Positions 25,846-34,470 are shown, counted from the stretch's first letter. The stretch is DNA of 64,000 nt from Mesorhizobium_K sp040049215 (GCF_040049215.1 NZ_JBDZDN010000001.1:1116001-1180000); one strand, 5' to 3'. Made by a program: numbers and translations. Notes: a model not told the origin generated them from the letters alone.

Positions 25846-26277
25846 CTAAGCGCCGCGCTTGGGCCGCAGCCTGACCACGATGTCGACGTTGACGATTTCC
25901 ATGCCTTCCGGCGGCTCCGGCAGGTTGACCACCCGCACCGGTCCGGCGGCGATGTCGAACACCTTGTTCTCGCCTTCGATGAAGAAATGGTGGTGGTCCG
26001 ACGTGTTGGTATCGAAATAGGTTTTCGCGCCCTCGACGGCGAGGATGCGCAGCAGGCCCGCGTCGGTGAACTGGTGCAGCGCGTTGTAGACGGTCGCAAG
26101 CGAAACCGGCACGCCGGCGCTGAGCGCCTCCTCATGCAGTTCCTCGGCCGAAAGGTGCCGGTCGCCCTTGGCGAACAGCAGGTGGGCCAGCGCCACGCGC
26201 TGGCGCGTCGGCCTCAATCCGGCGTCGCGGACGCGCTTGTCGACAGCCAGCGTATCTTTGCGGACCTTGTGATCCAT
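25846..26277 (-). CDS. irr: Irr, heme-responsive Fur-family iron regulator
   Basis: A 143-residue Fur-superfamily repressor. The winged-helix recognition region VSLATVYNALHQFTDAGLL (about 57-75) and the histidine cluster DHHHFFIEGE (about 93-102), which is the Irr heme/metal site, are present. There is no N-terminal heme regulatory Cys-Pro motif, as in other rhizobial Irr proteins. Irr controls heme synthesis and iron genes according to heme status. It diverges from the fabA-fabB-fabI operon, an arrangement typical of Rhizobiales; the 255-base gap is shared. Confidence 0.92.
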   Translation of the reverse strand: MDHKVRKDTLAVDKRVRDAGLRPTRQRVALAHLLFAKGDRHLSAEELHEEALSAGVPVSLATVYNALHQFTDAGLLRILAVEGAKTYFDTNTSDHHHFFIEGENKVFDIAAGPVRVVNLPEPPEGMEIVNVDIVVRLRPKRGA

Positions 26278-26410
26278 CAGCCCCGGGTTCGGTTCGTACC
26301 GGACATTGCTGCCTCATGCGGCGCAATTCCGGCAAATCCAGATGGTCCAGATATATTCTGTCGGGCTATCCCGATCAATAGCGGCACATTGACCCCTCAT
26401 TCTCCCCGGA

Positions 26411-26437
26411 TTGACCCCGGCGATGGGCCGCTATAAT
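26411..26437 (+). promoter_or_regulatory. Candidate promoter of the fabA operon
   Basis: TTGACC (26411-26416) and a perfect TATAAT (26432-26437), spaced 15 bases, about 95 bases before fabA. The short spacing is suboptimal. A second TTGACC copy lies 20 bases further upstream. Confidence 0.45.
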
Positions 26438-26532
26438 CGCTGACCCCGCTTTCCGCCCATGGATGGCTGTGTTAGCTACGCAACAAAAAAGGGGCGCCCG
26501 ATCCGCCCCGGAGGAAACGGGAAGGCGATTTG

Positions 26533-27048
26533 ATGGCGGTTTCGAAGTCCAGCTACAACTACGAGGAATTGCTGGCCTGCGCGCGCGGCGAACTTTTCGG
26601 CCCCGGCAACGCCCAACTGCCCTATCCGCCGATGCTGATGTTCGACCGCATCACCGAGATCAGCGAGACTGGCGGCGCCTTCGACAAGGGTTTCATCCGC
26701 GCCGAATTCGACATCAAGCCCGACCTGTGGTTCTTCGCCTGCCACTTCATCGGCAATCCGATCATGCCCGGCTGCCTGGGTCTCGACGCCATGTGGCAGT
26801 TGACCGGCTTCTATCTCGGCTGGCTCGGCGAACCCGGCAAGGGCATGGCGCTCTCGACCGGCGAGGTGAAGTTCAGGGGCATGGTCACGCCTTCTGTGAA
26901 GAAGGTCGAGTACGGCGTGGATTTCAAGCGCGTCATGCGCGGAAGGCTGGTGCTCGGCATCGCCGACGGCTGGTTGAAGGCGGACGGCGAGCCCATATAC
27001 GCGGCGACCGACCTCAAGGTCGGCCTGTCCAAGCAGTCCGCCGCCTGA
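26533..27048 (+). CDS. fabA: 3-hydroxydecanoyl-ACP dehydratase/isomerase FabA
   Basis: A 171-residue hot-dog-fold enzyme that dehydrates 3-hydroxyacyl-ACP and isomerises trans-2- to cis-3-decenoyl-ACP, starting unsaturated fatty acid synthesis. The catalytic His lies in FFACHFIGNPIMPGCLGLD (about 67-85), with the active-site Asp in GLDAMWQL. Length matches the family. The ATG at 26533 is preferred to the TTG immediately before it. It heads the fabA-fabB-fabI operon. Confidence 0.96.
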   Translation: MAVSKSSYNYEELLACARGELFGPGNAQLPYPPMLMFDRITEISETGGAFDKGFIRAEFDIKPDLWFFACHFIGNPIMPGCLGLDAMWQLTGFYLGWLGEPGKGMALSTGEVKFRGMVTPSVKKVEYGVDFKRVMRGRLVLGIADGWLKADGEPIYAATDLKVGLSKQSAA

Positions 27049-27083
27049 CCGGCGGACGCATTCATCTTGACGAGGAGCACATC

Positions 27084-28304
27084 ATGAGACGTGTCGTGGT
27101 GACGGGCTTGGGGATCGTCTCCTCCATAGGCAGCAACGCGGAAGAAGTCACCGCTTCGCTGCACGACGCCAAATCCGGCATCAGCTTTTCCGAATCCTTC
27201 GCCGAGCACGGCTTCCGCTGCCAGGTCTGGGGCGCGCCGACGCTCGATCCGGCGCCGCTCATCGATCGCCGCGCGCTGCGCTTCCTGTCCAAGGGCGGCC
27301 AGTGGAACCACGTCGCCATGCAACAGGCGATCAAGGATGCCGGCCTTGAGGAGAGCGAGATCAGCAACGAGCGCACCGGCATCGTCATGGGCTCGGGCGG
27401 GCCGTCGACCGCGGTGCTGGTCGAGGCAGCCGACATCACCCGCAAGAACAACAGCCCCAAGCGCATCGGCCCGTTCGCCGTGCCGAAGGCGATGTCGTCC
27501 ACGGCGTCGGCCACGCTGGCGACCTGGTTCAAGATCCACGGCGTCAATTATTCGATCTCGTCGGCCTGCTCGACCTCGGCGCATTGCATCGGCAACGCCT
27601 GCGAGCTGATCCAGTGGGGCAAGCAGGACATGATGTTCGCCGGCGGCCACGAGGATCTCGACTGGACGATGTCGAACCTGTTCGACGCGATGGGCGCGAT
27701 GTCGTCCAAATTCAACGACCGCGCCTCGGTCGCCTCTCGCGCCTATGACGTCGACCGCGACGGTTTCGTCATCGCCGGCGGCGCCGGCGTGCTGGTGCTG
27801 GAGGAACTGGAACACGCCAAGGCGCGTGGCGCGAAAATCTATGCCGAGATCGTCGGCTACGGCGCCACCTCCGACGGCTACGACATGGTCGCGCCTTCGG
27901 GCGAGGGCGCCGTGCGCTGCATGCGCCAGGCGCTGGCGACGGTGTCTTCGCCTGTCGACTACATCAACACGCACGGGACCTCGACGCCGGTCGGCGACTC
28001 CCGCGAGATGGGAGCCATCCGCGAGGTCTTCGGCAACAGGATGCCCCATATCACCTCGACAAAGTCGCTCACCGGCCATTCGCTGGGAGCTGCCGGGGCC
28101 CAGGAATCGATCTATTCGATCCTGATGATGCAGGGCCGCTTCATCGGCGAAAGCGCCCATATCGAGAACCTCGACCCGGAATTCGAAGGCATGCCGATCG
28201 TGCGCAAGCGTATCGAGAACGCAAAGATCGACACCGTGCTGTCGAATTCCTTCGGCTTTGGCGGCACCAATGCGACGCTGGTCTTCCAGCGCCACGCGGC
28301 GTAG
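27084..28304 (+). CDS. fabB: Beta-ketoacyl-ACP synthase I FabB
   Basis: A 406-residue elongating condensing enzyme. The Cys nucleophile lies in SISSACSTSAHC (about 163), the two His in THGTSTPVGD (about 298) and TSLTGHSLGAAG-like TKSLTGHSLGAAG (about 333), and the conserved Lys in TKSLTG. FabB extends unsaturated intermediates made by FabA. The start follows GAGGAGCACATC; an upstream in-frame extension overlapping fabA is rejected. It lies 35 bases after fabA and 10 bases before fabI. Confidence 0.96.
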   Translation: MRRVVVTGLGIVSSIGSNAEEVTASLHDAKSGISFSESFAEHGFRCQVWGAPTLDPAPLIDRRALRFLSKGGQWNHVAMQQAIKDAGLEESEISNERTGIVMGSGGPSTAVLVEAADITRKNNSPKRIGPFAVPKAMSSTASATLATWFKIHGVNYSISSACSTSAHCIGNACELIQWGKQDMMFAGGHEDLDWTMSNLFDAMGAMSSKFNDRASVASRAYDVDRDGFVIAGGAGVLVLEELEHAKARGAKIYAEIVGYGATSDGYDMVAPSGEGAVRCMRQALATVSSPVDYINTHGTSTPVGDSREMGAIREVFGNRMPHITSTKSLTGHSLGAAGAQESIYSILMMQGRFIGESAHIENLDPEFEGMPIVRKRIENAKIDTVLSNSFGFGGTNATLVFQRHAA

Positions 28305-28314
28305 GGGCCGCTCA

Positions 28315-29133
28315 ATGGGTCAGCTGATGAACGGCAAGCGCGGGCTCATCATGGGCGTCGCGAACGATCATTCCATCGCATGGGGCATCGCCCAGAAGCT
28401 TTCGCAGCAGGGGGCGACACTCGCCTTCACCTATCAGGGCGAGGCTTTCGGACGCCGCGTGAAGCCGCTGGCCGAACGGCTCGGCGCGCCGTTCCTGCTG
28501 CCCTGCGACGTCGAGGACAGCGCCTCGATCGACACGGTGTTCCAGACATTGGCGAGCGAATGGGGCGGTATCGACTTCCTGGTCCACGCCATCGGCTTCT
28601 CCGACAAGAACGAGCTCAAGGGCCTCTATGCCGACACCAGCCGCGAGAACTTCGTGCGCACCATGGTGATCTCCTGCTATTCCTTCACCGAATGCGCGCG
28701 TAAAGCAGCGCCGCTGATGAAGAGCGGTGGCGCGATGATCACGCTGACCTACGCAGGCTCCGTCCGCATCATGCCGAACTACAACGTGATGGGGGTCGCC
28801 AAGGCCGGACTGGAGGCCAGCGTGCGCTACCTCGCCAACGATTACGGGCCGAAGAACATCCGCGTCAACGCCATCTCGGCCGGCCCGATCCGCACACTTG
28901 CCGGAGCGGGCATCGCCGATTCCAGGCAGATGCTCTCCTACCAGCAGCGCAACTCGCCGCTCAGGCGCACGGTCACGATAGACGAGGTCGGCGGCTCGGC
29001 GCTCTATCTGCTGTCTGATCTTTCCTCCGGCGTCACCGGCGAGATCCACTATGTCGATTCCGGCTACCACATCGTCTCGATGCCGGTGCTGGAGGAGCTG
29101 AAGCGCTTCGACGAAGCCCGCGACCAGGACTAG
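28315..29133 (+). CDS. fabI: Enoyl-ACP reductase (NADH) FabI
   Basis: A 272-residue SDR-type enoyl-ACP reductase. The cofactor site GVANDHSIAWGIAQ (about 14-27), HAIGFSDKNEL (about 95-105) and the catalytic Tyr-x6-Lys pair, with Tyr near 160 and Lys near 167 (NYNVMGVAKAGLEAS), are as in FabI. It performs the last step of each fatty acid elongation round and is the target class of triclosan-type inhibitors. It closes the fabA-fabB-fabI operon. Confidence 0.95.
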   Translation: MGQLMNGKRGLIMGVANDHSIAWGIAQKLSQQGATLAFTYQGEAFGRRVKPLAERLGAPFLLPCDVEDSASIDTVFQTLASEWGGIDFLVHAIGFSDKNELKGLYADTSRENFVRTMVISCYSFTECARKAAPLMKSGGAMITLTYAGSVRIMPNYNVMGVAKAGLEASVRYLANDYGPKNIRVNAISAGPIRTLAGAGIADSRQMLSYQQRNSPLRRTVTIDEVGGSALYLLSDLSSGVTGEIHYVDSGYHIVSMPVLEELKRFDEARDQD

Positions 29134-29232
29134 CTAGCTGCCCGGCTCCAGCCCGATCCGTCCGGGTTGAATTTTGCGCATTCCGGCGACAAAATGGCTC
29201 AAAAGCATGCTGGAAACGCCCGGGACGGAGCC

Positions 29233-29862
29233 ATGTCCGAGATCGCCTCGATCGCCGCCGCCATTTTCAAGCGCGCTGGGAAGTCTCCGCGCTTCGTCGT
29301 CGCCATCGCCGGGCCACCCGGCTCCGGCAAGTCGATGCTGGCCGAACGGTTGCACGAGGTGCTGCCCGAGGCAAAATCGGCCGTCGTCCCGATGGACGGT
29401 TTTCACTTCGACGACGCCGTGCTCGAATCCCGCGGCCTGCGCCCGCGCAAGGGGGCGCCCGAGACCTTCGACTATGCCGGCTTCGCGGCGCTGCTGAAAC
29501 GCATACGGTCGGGCGAGCCGGACGTGGCCATTCCCGTCTTCGACCGTTCGATGGAATTGTCGCGCGCGGGTGCGGCGATCGTCGGCTCGGACGTGAAATT
29601 CGTCATCGTCGAAGGAAACTATCTGCTTCTCGACGAGGCGCCGTGGTCCGCTCTGGCCGGCCTGATCGATTTTTCCGTCTTCATCGATGTTCCGCGCGGC
29701 GAACTCGAGCGCCGGCTGATGGAACGCTGGCGCGGCCACGGCAAGTCGGACGATGACGCCCGCGCCTGGATCGCCTCCAACGACCTGCCCAACATCGAGC
29801 GCGTGCTTGCTCGCCGACGCAACGCCGACCTCGTCGTCAGTCTCTCGCCACAGGGGATCTGA
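29233..29862 (+). CDS. P-loop nucleoside/sugar kinase family protein (uridine kinase-like)
   Basis: A 209-residue kinase with the P-loop AGPPGSGKSMLAERL (about 26-40), a lid region GAPETFDYAGF and the conserved VPMDGFHFDD and VEGNYLLLD segments of the uridine kinase-like/PRK09270 family (S. meliloti FrcK is of this type). The phosphoryl acceptor cannot be told from sequence; sugar or nucleoside are both plausible. The start at 29233 follows GGGACGGAG. It stands alone between fabI and the basic-protein gene. Confidence 0.8.
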   Translation: MSEIASIAAAIFKRAGKSPRFVVAIAGPPGSGKSMLAERLHEVLPEAKSAVVPMDGFHFDDAVLESRGLRPRKGAPETFDYAGFAALLKRIRSGEPDVAIPVFDRSMELSRAGAAIVGSDVKFVIVEGNYLLLDEAPWSALAGLIDFSVFIDVPRGELERRLMERWRGHGKSDDDARAWIASNDLPNIERVLARRRNADLVVSLSPQGI

Positions 29863-30010
29863 AACCGGCACACGGAACCAACCGCCACCCAGACCGTTGT
29901 GCGCGTAAGGCGCGGACGCAACTTGCACGGCGGAGATTCCCCCATGCGTGGTATCATGCTCCGAACCTGTAACGCGGCGCTTCAGCCGCGATGGCCAAAA
30001 GGAGAGGGCA

Positions 30011-30322
30011 ATGGCTACGAAACCGAAGAAGGCAGCACCCGCGAAGAGCAAGGCTACGCAAGCGAAGGCTGGAGCCGGGCCGGCAGTCGCGGCGCGGTCC
30101 AAGGACGCCAAGAAAACCTTCGGCAAGGCAGCGCCGAAGACGGTGAAAGCCGCAACGGCGAAATCCGCGAGCCCGGCCAAATCCGGCAAGAGCGCGTCCG
30201 CAAAACCGTCGATGGCCAAGCGCGTGCTGCGCAGCGTGACGAAAACCGCGACCGGCGCGGTCGCGATGGCCGCATCCGTCGTCGGCAAGGGCGGCAAAGC
30301 CGCGAAGGCCAAAAGCAAATAG
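30011..30322 (+). CDS. Small lysine/alanine-rich basic protein (histone H1-like composition)
   Basis: A 103-residue protein with 23 Lys and 30 Ala, plus Pro, Ser and Thr, in irregular KAAPAK/KSKATQAK-type runs. The only uniform part is residues about 75-95, where VLRSVTKTATGAVAMAASVV could form an amphipathic helix. Composition resembles the H1-like tails of bacterial nucleoid proteins, so DNA or RNA binding is plausible but unproven. A strong ribosome site (GGAGAGGGCA) precedes the ATG and a terminator follows, which supports it being a real, separately transcribed gene. Confidence 0.7.
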   Translation: MATKPKKAAPAKSKATQAKAGAGPAVAARSKDAKKTFGKAAPKTVKAATAKSASPAKSGKSASAKPSMAKRVLRSVTKTATGAVAMAASVVGKGGKAAKAKSK

Positions 30323-30349
30323 ACCGACCTGGTCGCGAACTGCGCTGCG

Positions 30350-30374
30350 AAACGGCCCGCATGGCGGGCCGTTT
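30350..30374 (+). terminator. Terminator between the basic-protein gene and a convergent GST gene
   Basis: AAACGGCCCGC, loop ATG, GCGGGCCGTTT: an 11-bp stem flanked by A and T runs, able to work in both directions. It sits 27 bases after the plus-strand stop and 34 bases after the minus-strand GST gene's stop. Confidence 0.7.
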
Positions 30375-30408
30375 GGGTTGCTCGTAAACCTGCCGAGGTC
30401 GCTCGGCG

Positions 30409-31113
30409 TCAGCCGCGCGCCGGTATCGTCAGGCCCCGCTGCACGGCGGGCCGTTCCAGCATACGCTTCAACCAGGCGTCGACCGCGGGGAAATTGTCGA
30501 AGCCTACCAGGTCCCGCGCCTCGTAAAATCCGATCAGGTTGCGCACCCAGCCCACATGGGCGATGTCGGCGATCGTATAGTCGTCATCGATGAACCATTT
30601 GCGCCCGGTCAGCCTGGTCTCCATGACCCCGAGCAGGCGCTTGGATTCATCGACGTAGCGGGTGAGCGGGCGTTTGTCCGCGATGTCGCGGCCGGCGAAT
30701 TTGTGGAAGAAGCCGAGCTGGCCGAACATCGGCCCGATCGAGGCCATCTGGAAGAACACCCACTGGATCGTTTCGTAGCGGCGCGCCGGATCGGCGGGAA
30801 GAAGCCTGCCCGTCTTCTCGGCGAGATAGAGCAGGATGGCGCCGGATTCGAACAGGCCGATCGGCTTGCCGCTTGGTCCATCGGGGTCGATGATCGCCGG
30901 GATCTTGCCGTTCGGGTTGAGCGACAGCAATTCAGGCGTCCAGCTCTCGTTCTTCATGATGTCCACGAAGTGAGGCTCGAAGGGAAGCTCCAGTTCCTCG
31001 AGCGCGATCGACACTTTCACGCCGTTCGGCGTCGGCACCGAATAGAGCTGGATACGGTCGGGATATCCCGGTTTCCAGCGAGTCGCGATCGGAAAAGCGG
31101 AAAGGTCGGTCAT
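30409..31113 (-). CDS. Glutathione S-transferase family protein (YfcG/YghU-like)
   Basis: A 234-residue GST. The thioredoxin-fold N-terminal domain has LYSVPTPNGVKVSIALEELE (about 23-42), NPNGKIPAIIDPDG and the glutathione-contacting ESGAILLYLAEK (about 91-102); the helical C-terminal domain follows. TPNG in place of the usual Ser/Tyr/Cys motif is typical of the Nu class (YfcG, YghU), which act as disulphide-bond oxidoreductases with glutathione. The ATG at 31111-31113 follows CCGGAG. It lies 106 bases downstream of the NodE-like gene on the same strand. Confidence 0.85.
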   Translation of the reverse strand: MTDLSAFPIATRWKPGYPDRIQLYSVPTPNGVKVSIALEELELPFEPHFVDIMKNESWTPELLSLNPNGKIPAIIDPDGPSGKPIGLFESGAILLYLAEKTGRLLPADPARRYETIQWVFFQMASIGPMFGQLGFFHKFAGRDIADKRPLTRYVDESKRLLGVMETRLTGRKWFIDDDYTIADIAHVGWVRNLIGFYEARDLVGFDNFPAVDAWLKRMLERPAVQRGLTIPARG

Positions 31114-31219
31114 GTCGGCTCCGGAACACGGGAATGACGGGCGGGTCGTCCAGAAGTAAGCGGGCGACCGGCGACTATCAATATAAACGGAACGATCGAA
31201 CCGCGACGGAGGGAAGCCG

Positions 31220-32428
31220 TCAGGCCGCCTTGAAGGCAACCACCGCATTGGTGCCGCCGAAGGCGAAGCCGTTGCTGATGGCGGCGCGCACCTTGCGCTG
31301 GCGGGCGACATTTGGCGTCACGTCGAGGTCGCAGTCCGGATCCGCCTCGCGGTAGTTCGCCGTCGGCGGGACGACGCCGTCGCGGATTGCCATCACGCAG
31401 GCGATCATCTCGATGGCGCCGGACGCGCCGAAGCAATGCGCATGCACCGACTTGGTCGACGAGACGGAAAGCTTGCCGGCATGCAAGCCGAAAGCCTGCT
31501 TGATCGCCATTGTCTCGATCTGGTCGTTGGCCTTGGTTCCGGTGCCGTGCGCGTTGAGGTAGTCGACGTCCTCCGGATTCAATCCGGCATCGGCAAGGCA
31601 GGCGCGCATCGCCGCAGCCGGTCCCTCGACGGTCGGCGCGACGATGTCGGAGGCGTCGGCGGAAAGCCCGACACCGGCCAGTTCGGCAAGGATGGTCGCG
31701 CCCCGCGCCTTGGCATGCTCGTAGGTTTCAAGCACGGCCATGCCGGCGCCCTCGCCGATCACCAGGCCCTGCCGGTCGGCCGAGAACGGCCTGCAGGTGT
31801 CGGGGGAAAGGATTCTGAGAGCCTCCCAGCCCTTGAGCACGCCCCATGTAAGCGGCGCCTCGGCACCGCCCGCGATCATGGCGTCGGCCCGGCCGAGCCG
31901 CAGCTGGTCGAGCGCCGATGCAAAAGCGTGGTTGGAGGAGGCGCAGGCCGAGGTCACCCCGAAGGTCGGACCGCGCAGGCCGAGACTCATGCTCACCTGG
32001 CCGGCAGCCGCGCCTGGCATCGCCTTGGGTACGGCGAAGATCGCGGCCCGCGGCTTGTTGTTGATCAGGAGCTGGCGGTAATTCTCGTCGACCGTTTCGG
32101 CCCCGTATACGCCGACCCCGACGACCGCGCCGACCCGATAGGTGTTGCTGCCGTTTATCGCCAGGCCGGCCTGCGCCATCGCCTCTTGCGCGGCGATCAC
32201 CGCCAACAGGCTGAAGCGGTCCATGGTTACGGTGCGCCTGCGGTCGATGCCGTGGTCCGGAAGGACCTTGATCTCCGAGGCAGTCGACACCTTGAGGTCG
32301 CGCAGGTCGATGGTGGTGATCGGGCCGATGGCCGAGCGGCCTTCCCGCATGGCCTCCCAAATCGACGGCGCATCGTTGCCGAGCCCGCACAGCCCGCCTA
32401 TGCCCGTGACGACGATGCGCTGGCGCAT
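31220..32428 (-). CDS. Beta-ketoacyl-ACP synthase, NodE/FabF-like
   Basis: A 402-residue condensing enzyme. The catalytic Cys lies in VTSACASSNHAF (about 163), the His residues in NAHGTGTKANDQIE (about 302) and KSVHAHCFGASGA (about 338), so all catalytic residues are present. It is closer to NodE than to housekeeping FabF/FabB (which is present separately at 27084), mainly because the gene 6 bases upstream encodes a NodF-like carrier. It probably makes a specialised acyl chain on that carrier. No nodABC or other nodulation genes lie in the window, so a Nod factor role is not supported here. Confidence 0.85.
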   Translation of the reverse strand: MRQRIVVTGIGGLCGLGNDAPSIWEAMREGRSAIGPITTIDLRDLKVSTASEIKVLPDHGIDRRRTVTMDRFSLLAVIAAQEAMAQAGLAINGSNTYRVGAVVGVGVYGAETVDENYRQLLINNKPRAAIFAVPKAMPGAAAGQVSMSLGLRGPTFGVTSACASSNHAFASALDQLRLGRADAMIAGGAEAPLTWGVLKGWEALRILSPDTCRPFSADRQGLVIGEGAGMAVLETYEHAKARGATILAELAGVGLSADASDIVAPTVEGPAAAMRACLADAGLNPEDVDYLNAHGTGTKANDQIETMAIKQAFGLHAGKLSVSSTKSVHAHCFGASGAIEMIACVMAIRDGVVPPTANYREADPDCDLDVTPNVARQRKVRAAISNGFAFGGTNAVVAFKAA

Positions 32429-32434
32429 AGGCCT

Positions 32435-32689
32435 CTAGGCTTTTTTCTCGATCAGCGCCCGGACGGCCTCGACCATGTCGCTTACGGTCTTCAGGTTGCT
32501 CCAGGCGTCGACCGTGTTCATCTCGATCTCGATGCCGTATTCCTCCTCGAGATCGAAGATGATCTCGGTCAGTTCGAGAGAATGGATGCCGAGCGCGGTC
32601 AGCTCCGTATCCGGCCCGATTTCGCCGATCTCCGGATCGGCATGCCTCTTGATCTTGGAGATGATGTCGTCGGCAAGTTGGTCTGCCAT
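32435..32689 (-). CDS. NodF-like acyl carrier protein
   Basis: An 84-residue phosphopantetheine-type carrier. It starts MADQLADDIISKI, has GEIGPDTELTALGIHSLELT around the attachment Ser (about residue 36) and IFDLEEEYGIEIEMNTVDAW afterwards; the MNT-DAWSNLK stretch is characteristic of NodF. The residue before the Ser is His, where nearly all carrier proteins including NodF have Asp (DSL becomes HSL). The gene is 6 bases upstream of the NodE-like synthase, its evident partner. I chose the start at 32689 because it matches NodF; a start 39 bases earlier is also in frame. Confidence 0.85.
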   Translation of the reverse strand: MADQLADDIISKIKRHADPEIGEIGPDTELTALGIHSLELTEIIFDLEEEYGIEIEMNTVDAWSNLKTVSDMVEAVRALIEKKA

Positions 32690-33018
32690 CACGCCCTTCC
32701 AGAACTCCTGAACCGCCCGAACGCGCATGCATCTGCGACATTAGCGTCGAACGTTTCGTTTCCTCCGGACACGCCCCACCGCGTCCCCCGAGCGCGCCGT
32801 GCGTCTTTTCAGATGCACAAAGGACGCGCCAGCACATTGAATCGCTGCATCGTGCCCGCCGAAAAACCGAATCCGGCTTTTGGGCCGATGCAGTAGCCCC
32901 GCGGCTGCCGGGGACCCGTCCCTCTATAGAAAGCCGGACGGCCGGAAGCAATAAGGGAAGTTTCTCGACAAAAGGCCCAGCCTGGCCGACGATGCCGGCA
33001 AAGGATCGAGGACCACCC
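32690..33018. other. Divergent spacer between NodF-like gene and ureD
   Basis: About 330 bases that must hold the promoters of the nodF-like pair (minus) and of the urease locus (plus). I see no clear -35/-10 pair, operator or hairpin in it, and no convincing small gene. Confidence 0.4.
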
Positions 33019-33858
33019 ATGCTGATGACCGCCGGCGAGGTGAGCGAGCTTTCGGCGCAGCGCGTCGATGCACGGGCGCGCCTTGAGGTGCGCCGCAGCG
33101 ACGGCCGCACCCGCATCGAACGCCTCTACCAGGAAGGCGCCGCCAAAATCCGCATGCCCGTGGTGCGGGGCGACCCGCTCGAAGCCATCCTGATCAACAC
33201 CGCCGGCGGGCTGACCGGCGGCGACCGCGTCGCCTGGGAGATCGAGGCCGGCGCCGGGGCGGCCGTCACGGTGACCACCCAGGCCTGCGAAAAACTCTAC
33301 CGCTCGCGTTCCGGCGAGGCACGGGCCGATGTACGTCTGTCCGTCGCGAAAGGCGGCCGCATCGCCTGGTTGCCGCAGGAGACCATCGTCTACGATCGCT
33401 CCTGCTTTGCCCGGCGGCTCGAGGTCGACCTCGCCGACGATGCCCAGGCGCTGGTCGTCGAGGCGACGCTGTTCGGGCGCCGGGCCATGGGCGAAACCGT
33501 CGCGCAGGCGCTCTTTCGCGACCGCTGGCGGGTCCGGCAGGGCGGCCGGCTCGTCCATGCCGAGGCCTTTTCCATCGGTCCCGACCTTGCCGCGACCCTC
33601 GCCCGGCCCGCCGCCGCCGGCGGGGGCGTGGCGGTCGCCACCGTTCTGCTCGTTGCGCCGGACGCCGAAACCTATCTGGAGCAGGCGCTCAAAATCATCG
33701 GCGACGAAGGCGGGGCGAGTTTCTGGACCGTCGGCGGAACTGGCAAGCTTCTTGCGAGGCTCGTGGCGGGCGACGGCTACGCGCTGCGCAGGCGGCTGAC
33801 ACCGTTGGTCGGCCTGCTCAACGGGCAGGCAGGGCTGCCCAAGATTTGGTCATTGTGA
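33019..33858 (+). CDS. ureD: Urease accessory protein UreD
   Basis: A 279-residue UreD, the scaffold that binds apo-urease with UreF and UreG during nickel insertion. Typical segments: LILINTAGGLTGGDR-like AILINTAGGLTGGD (about 56-69), TQACEKLYRS (about 88-97) and WLPQETIVYDRS (about 117-128). The ATG at 33019, preceded by GAGGA, is preferred to one 27 bases earlier. It heads the urease locus and is followed 22 bases later by ureA. Confidence 0.94.
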   Translation: MLMTAGEVSELSAQRVDARARLEVRRSDGRTRIERLYQEGAAKIRMPVVRGDPLEAILINTAGGLTGGDRVAWEIEAGAGAAVTVTTQACEKLYRSRSGEARADVRLSVAKGGRIAWLPQETIVYDRSCFARRLEVDLADDAQALVVEATLFGRRAMGETVAQALFRDRWRVRQGGRLVHAEAFSIGPDLAATLARPAAAGGGVAVATVLLVAPDAETYLEQALKIIGDEGGASFWTVGGTGKLLARLVAGDGYALRRRLTPLVGLLNGQAGLPKIWSL

Positions 33859-33880
33859 GACTGTCGAGCCTGGAACACGC

Positions 33881-34183
33881 ATGAACCTGACGCCGAGGGA
33901 AAAAGACAAGCTGCTGATCGCCATGGCCGCGATCGTGGCGCGCAAAAGGCTCGAGCGCGGCGTCAAGCTCAACCACCCTGAGGCCATCGCGCTGATCACC
34001 GATTTCGTCGTCGAGGGCGCCCGCGACGGGCGCTCCGTCGCCGACCTGATGGAGGCCGGCGCGCATGTCGTCAGCCGCGCGCAGGTCATGGACGGCATCG
34101 CCGAGATGATCCACGACGTCCAGGTCGAGGCGACCTTTCCCGACGGCACCAAGCTGGTGACCGTGCACCATCCGATACGGTAG
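33881..34183 (+). CDS. ureA: Urease subunit gamma
   Basis: A 100-residue UreA beginning MNLTPREKDKLLIAMAAIVA, with LNHPEAIALITDFVVEGARDG and the C-terminal DVQVEATFPDGTKLVTVHHP. It forms the structural core of urease with UreB and UreC. Separate ureA and ureB genes are usual for proteobacteria. The neighbour 7 bases downstream is a DUF1272 gene rather than ureB. Confidence 0.97.
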   Translation: MNLTPREKDKLLIAMAAIVARKRLERGVKLNHPEAIALITDFVVEGARDGRSVADLMEAGAHVVSRAQVMDGIAEMIHDVQVEATFPDGTKLVTVHHPIR

Positions 34184-34190
34184 AAGCGCC

Positions 34191-34442
34191 ATGCTCGAGC
34201 TGCGCCCAAACTGCGAATGCTGCAACAAGGACCTGCCGCCGGACGCAGCGGACGCCATGATCTGCACGTTCGAATGCACCTTCTGCGCCGACTGCGCGTC
34301 AAATGTGCTCGGCGGGAGTTGCCCCAACTGCGGCGGCAATTTTTCGCCGCGCCCGATCCGTCCTGCTGCCATGCTCGCCAAGTACCCGCCCTCGACCAAG
34401 CGCATCCTCAAAGCCGAGGGCTGCGCGCCGAAAGCCGCCTGA
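34191..34442 (+). CDS. DUF1272 cysteine-rich protein
   Basis: An 83-residue protein with MLELRPNCECCNKDLPP, ICTFECTFCADCA and GGSCPNCGGNF: nine Cys in CxCC, CxxCxxC and CxxC arrangements, probably one or two zinc sites. This pattern and the RPIRP segment mark the DUF1272 family, whose function is unknown. It lies in the urease locus between ureA and hupE, with 7- and 28-base gaps, so it is cotranscribed with them; a metal-handling role would fit but is a guess. Confidence 0.85.
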   Translation: MLELRPNCECCNKDLPPDAADAMICTFECTFCADCASNVLGGSCPNCGGNFSPRPIRPAAMLAKYPPSTKRILKAEGCAPKAA

Positions 34443-34470
34443 GACCAGCATAGCGAATGAGGCTCGAAAC

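Noticed and set aside
31220..32689. Calling this pair nodE and nodF of a nodulation cluster
   Set aside because: No nodABC, no nod box and no other symbiosis genes are in the window, and the carrier has HSL instead of DSL.
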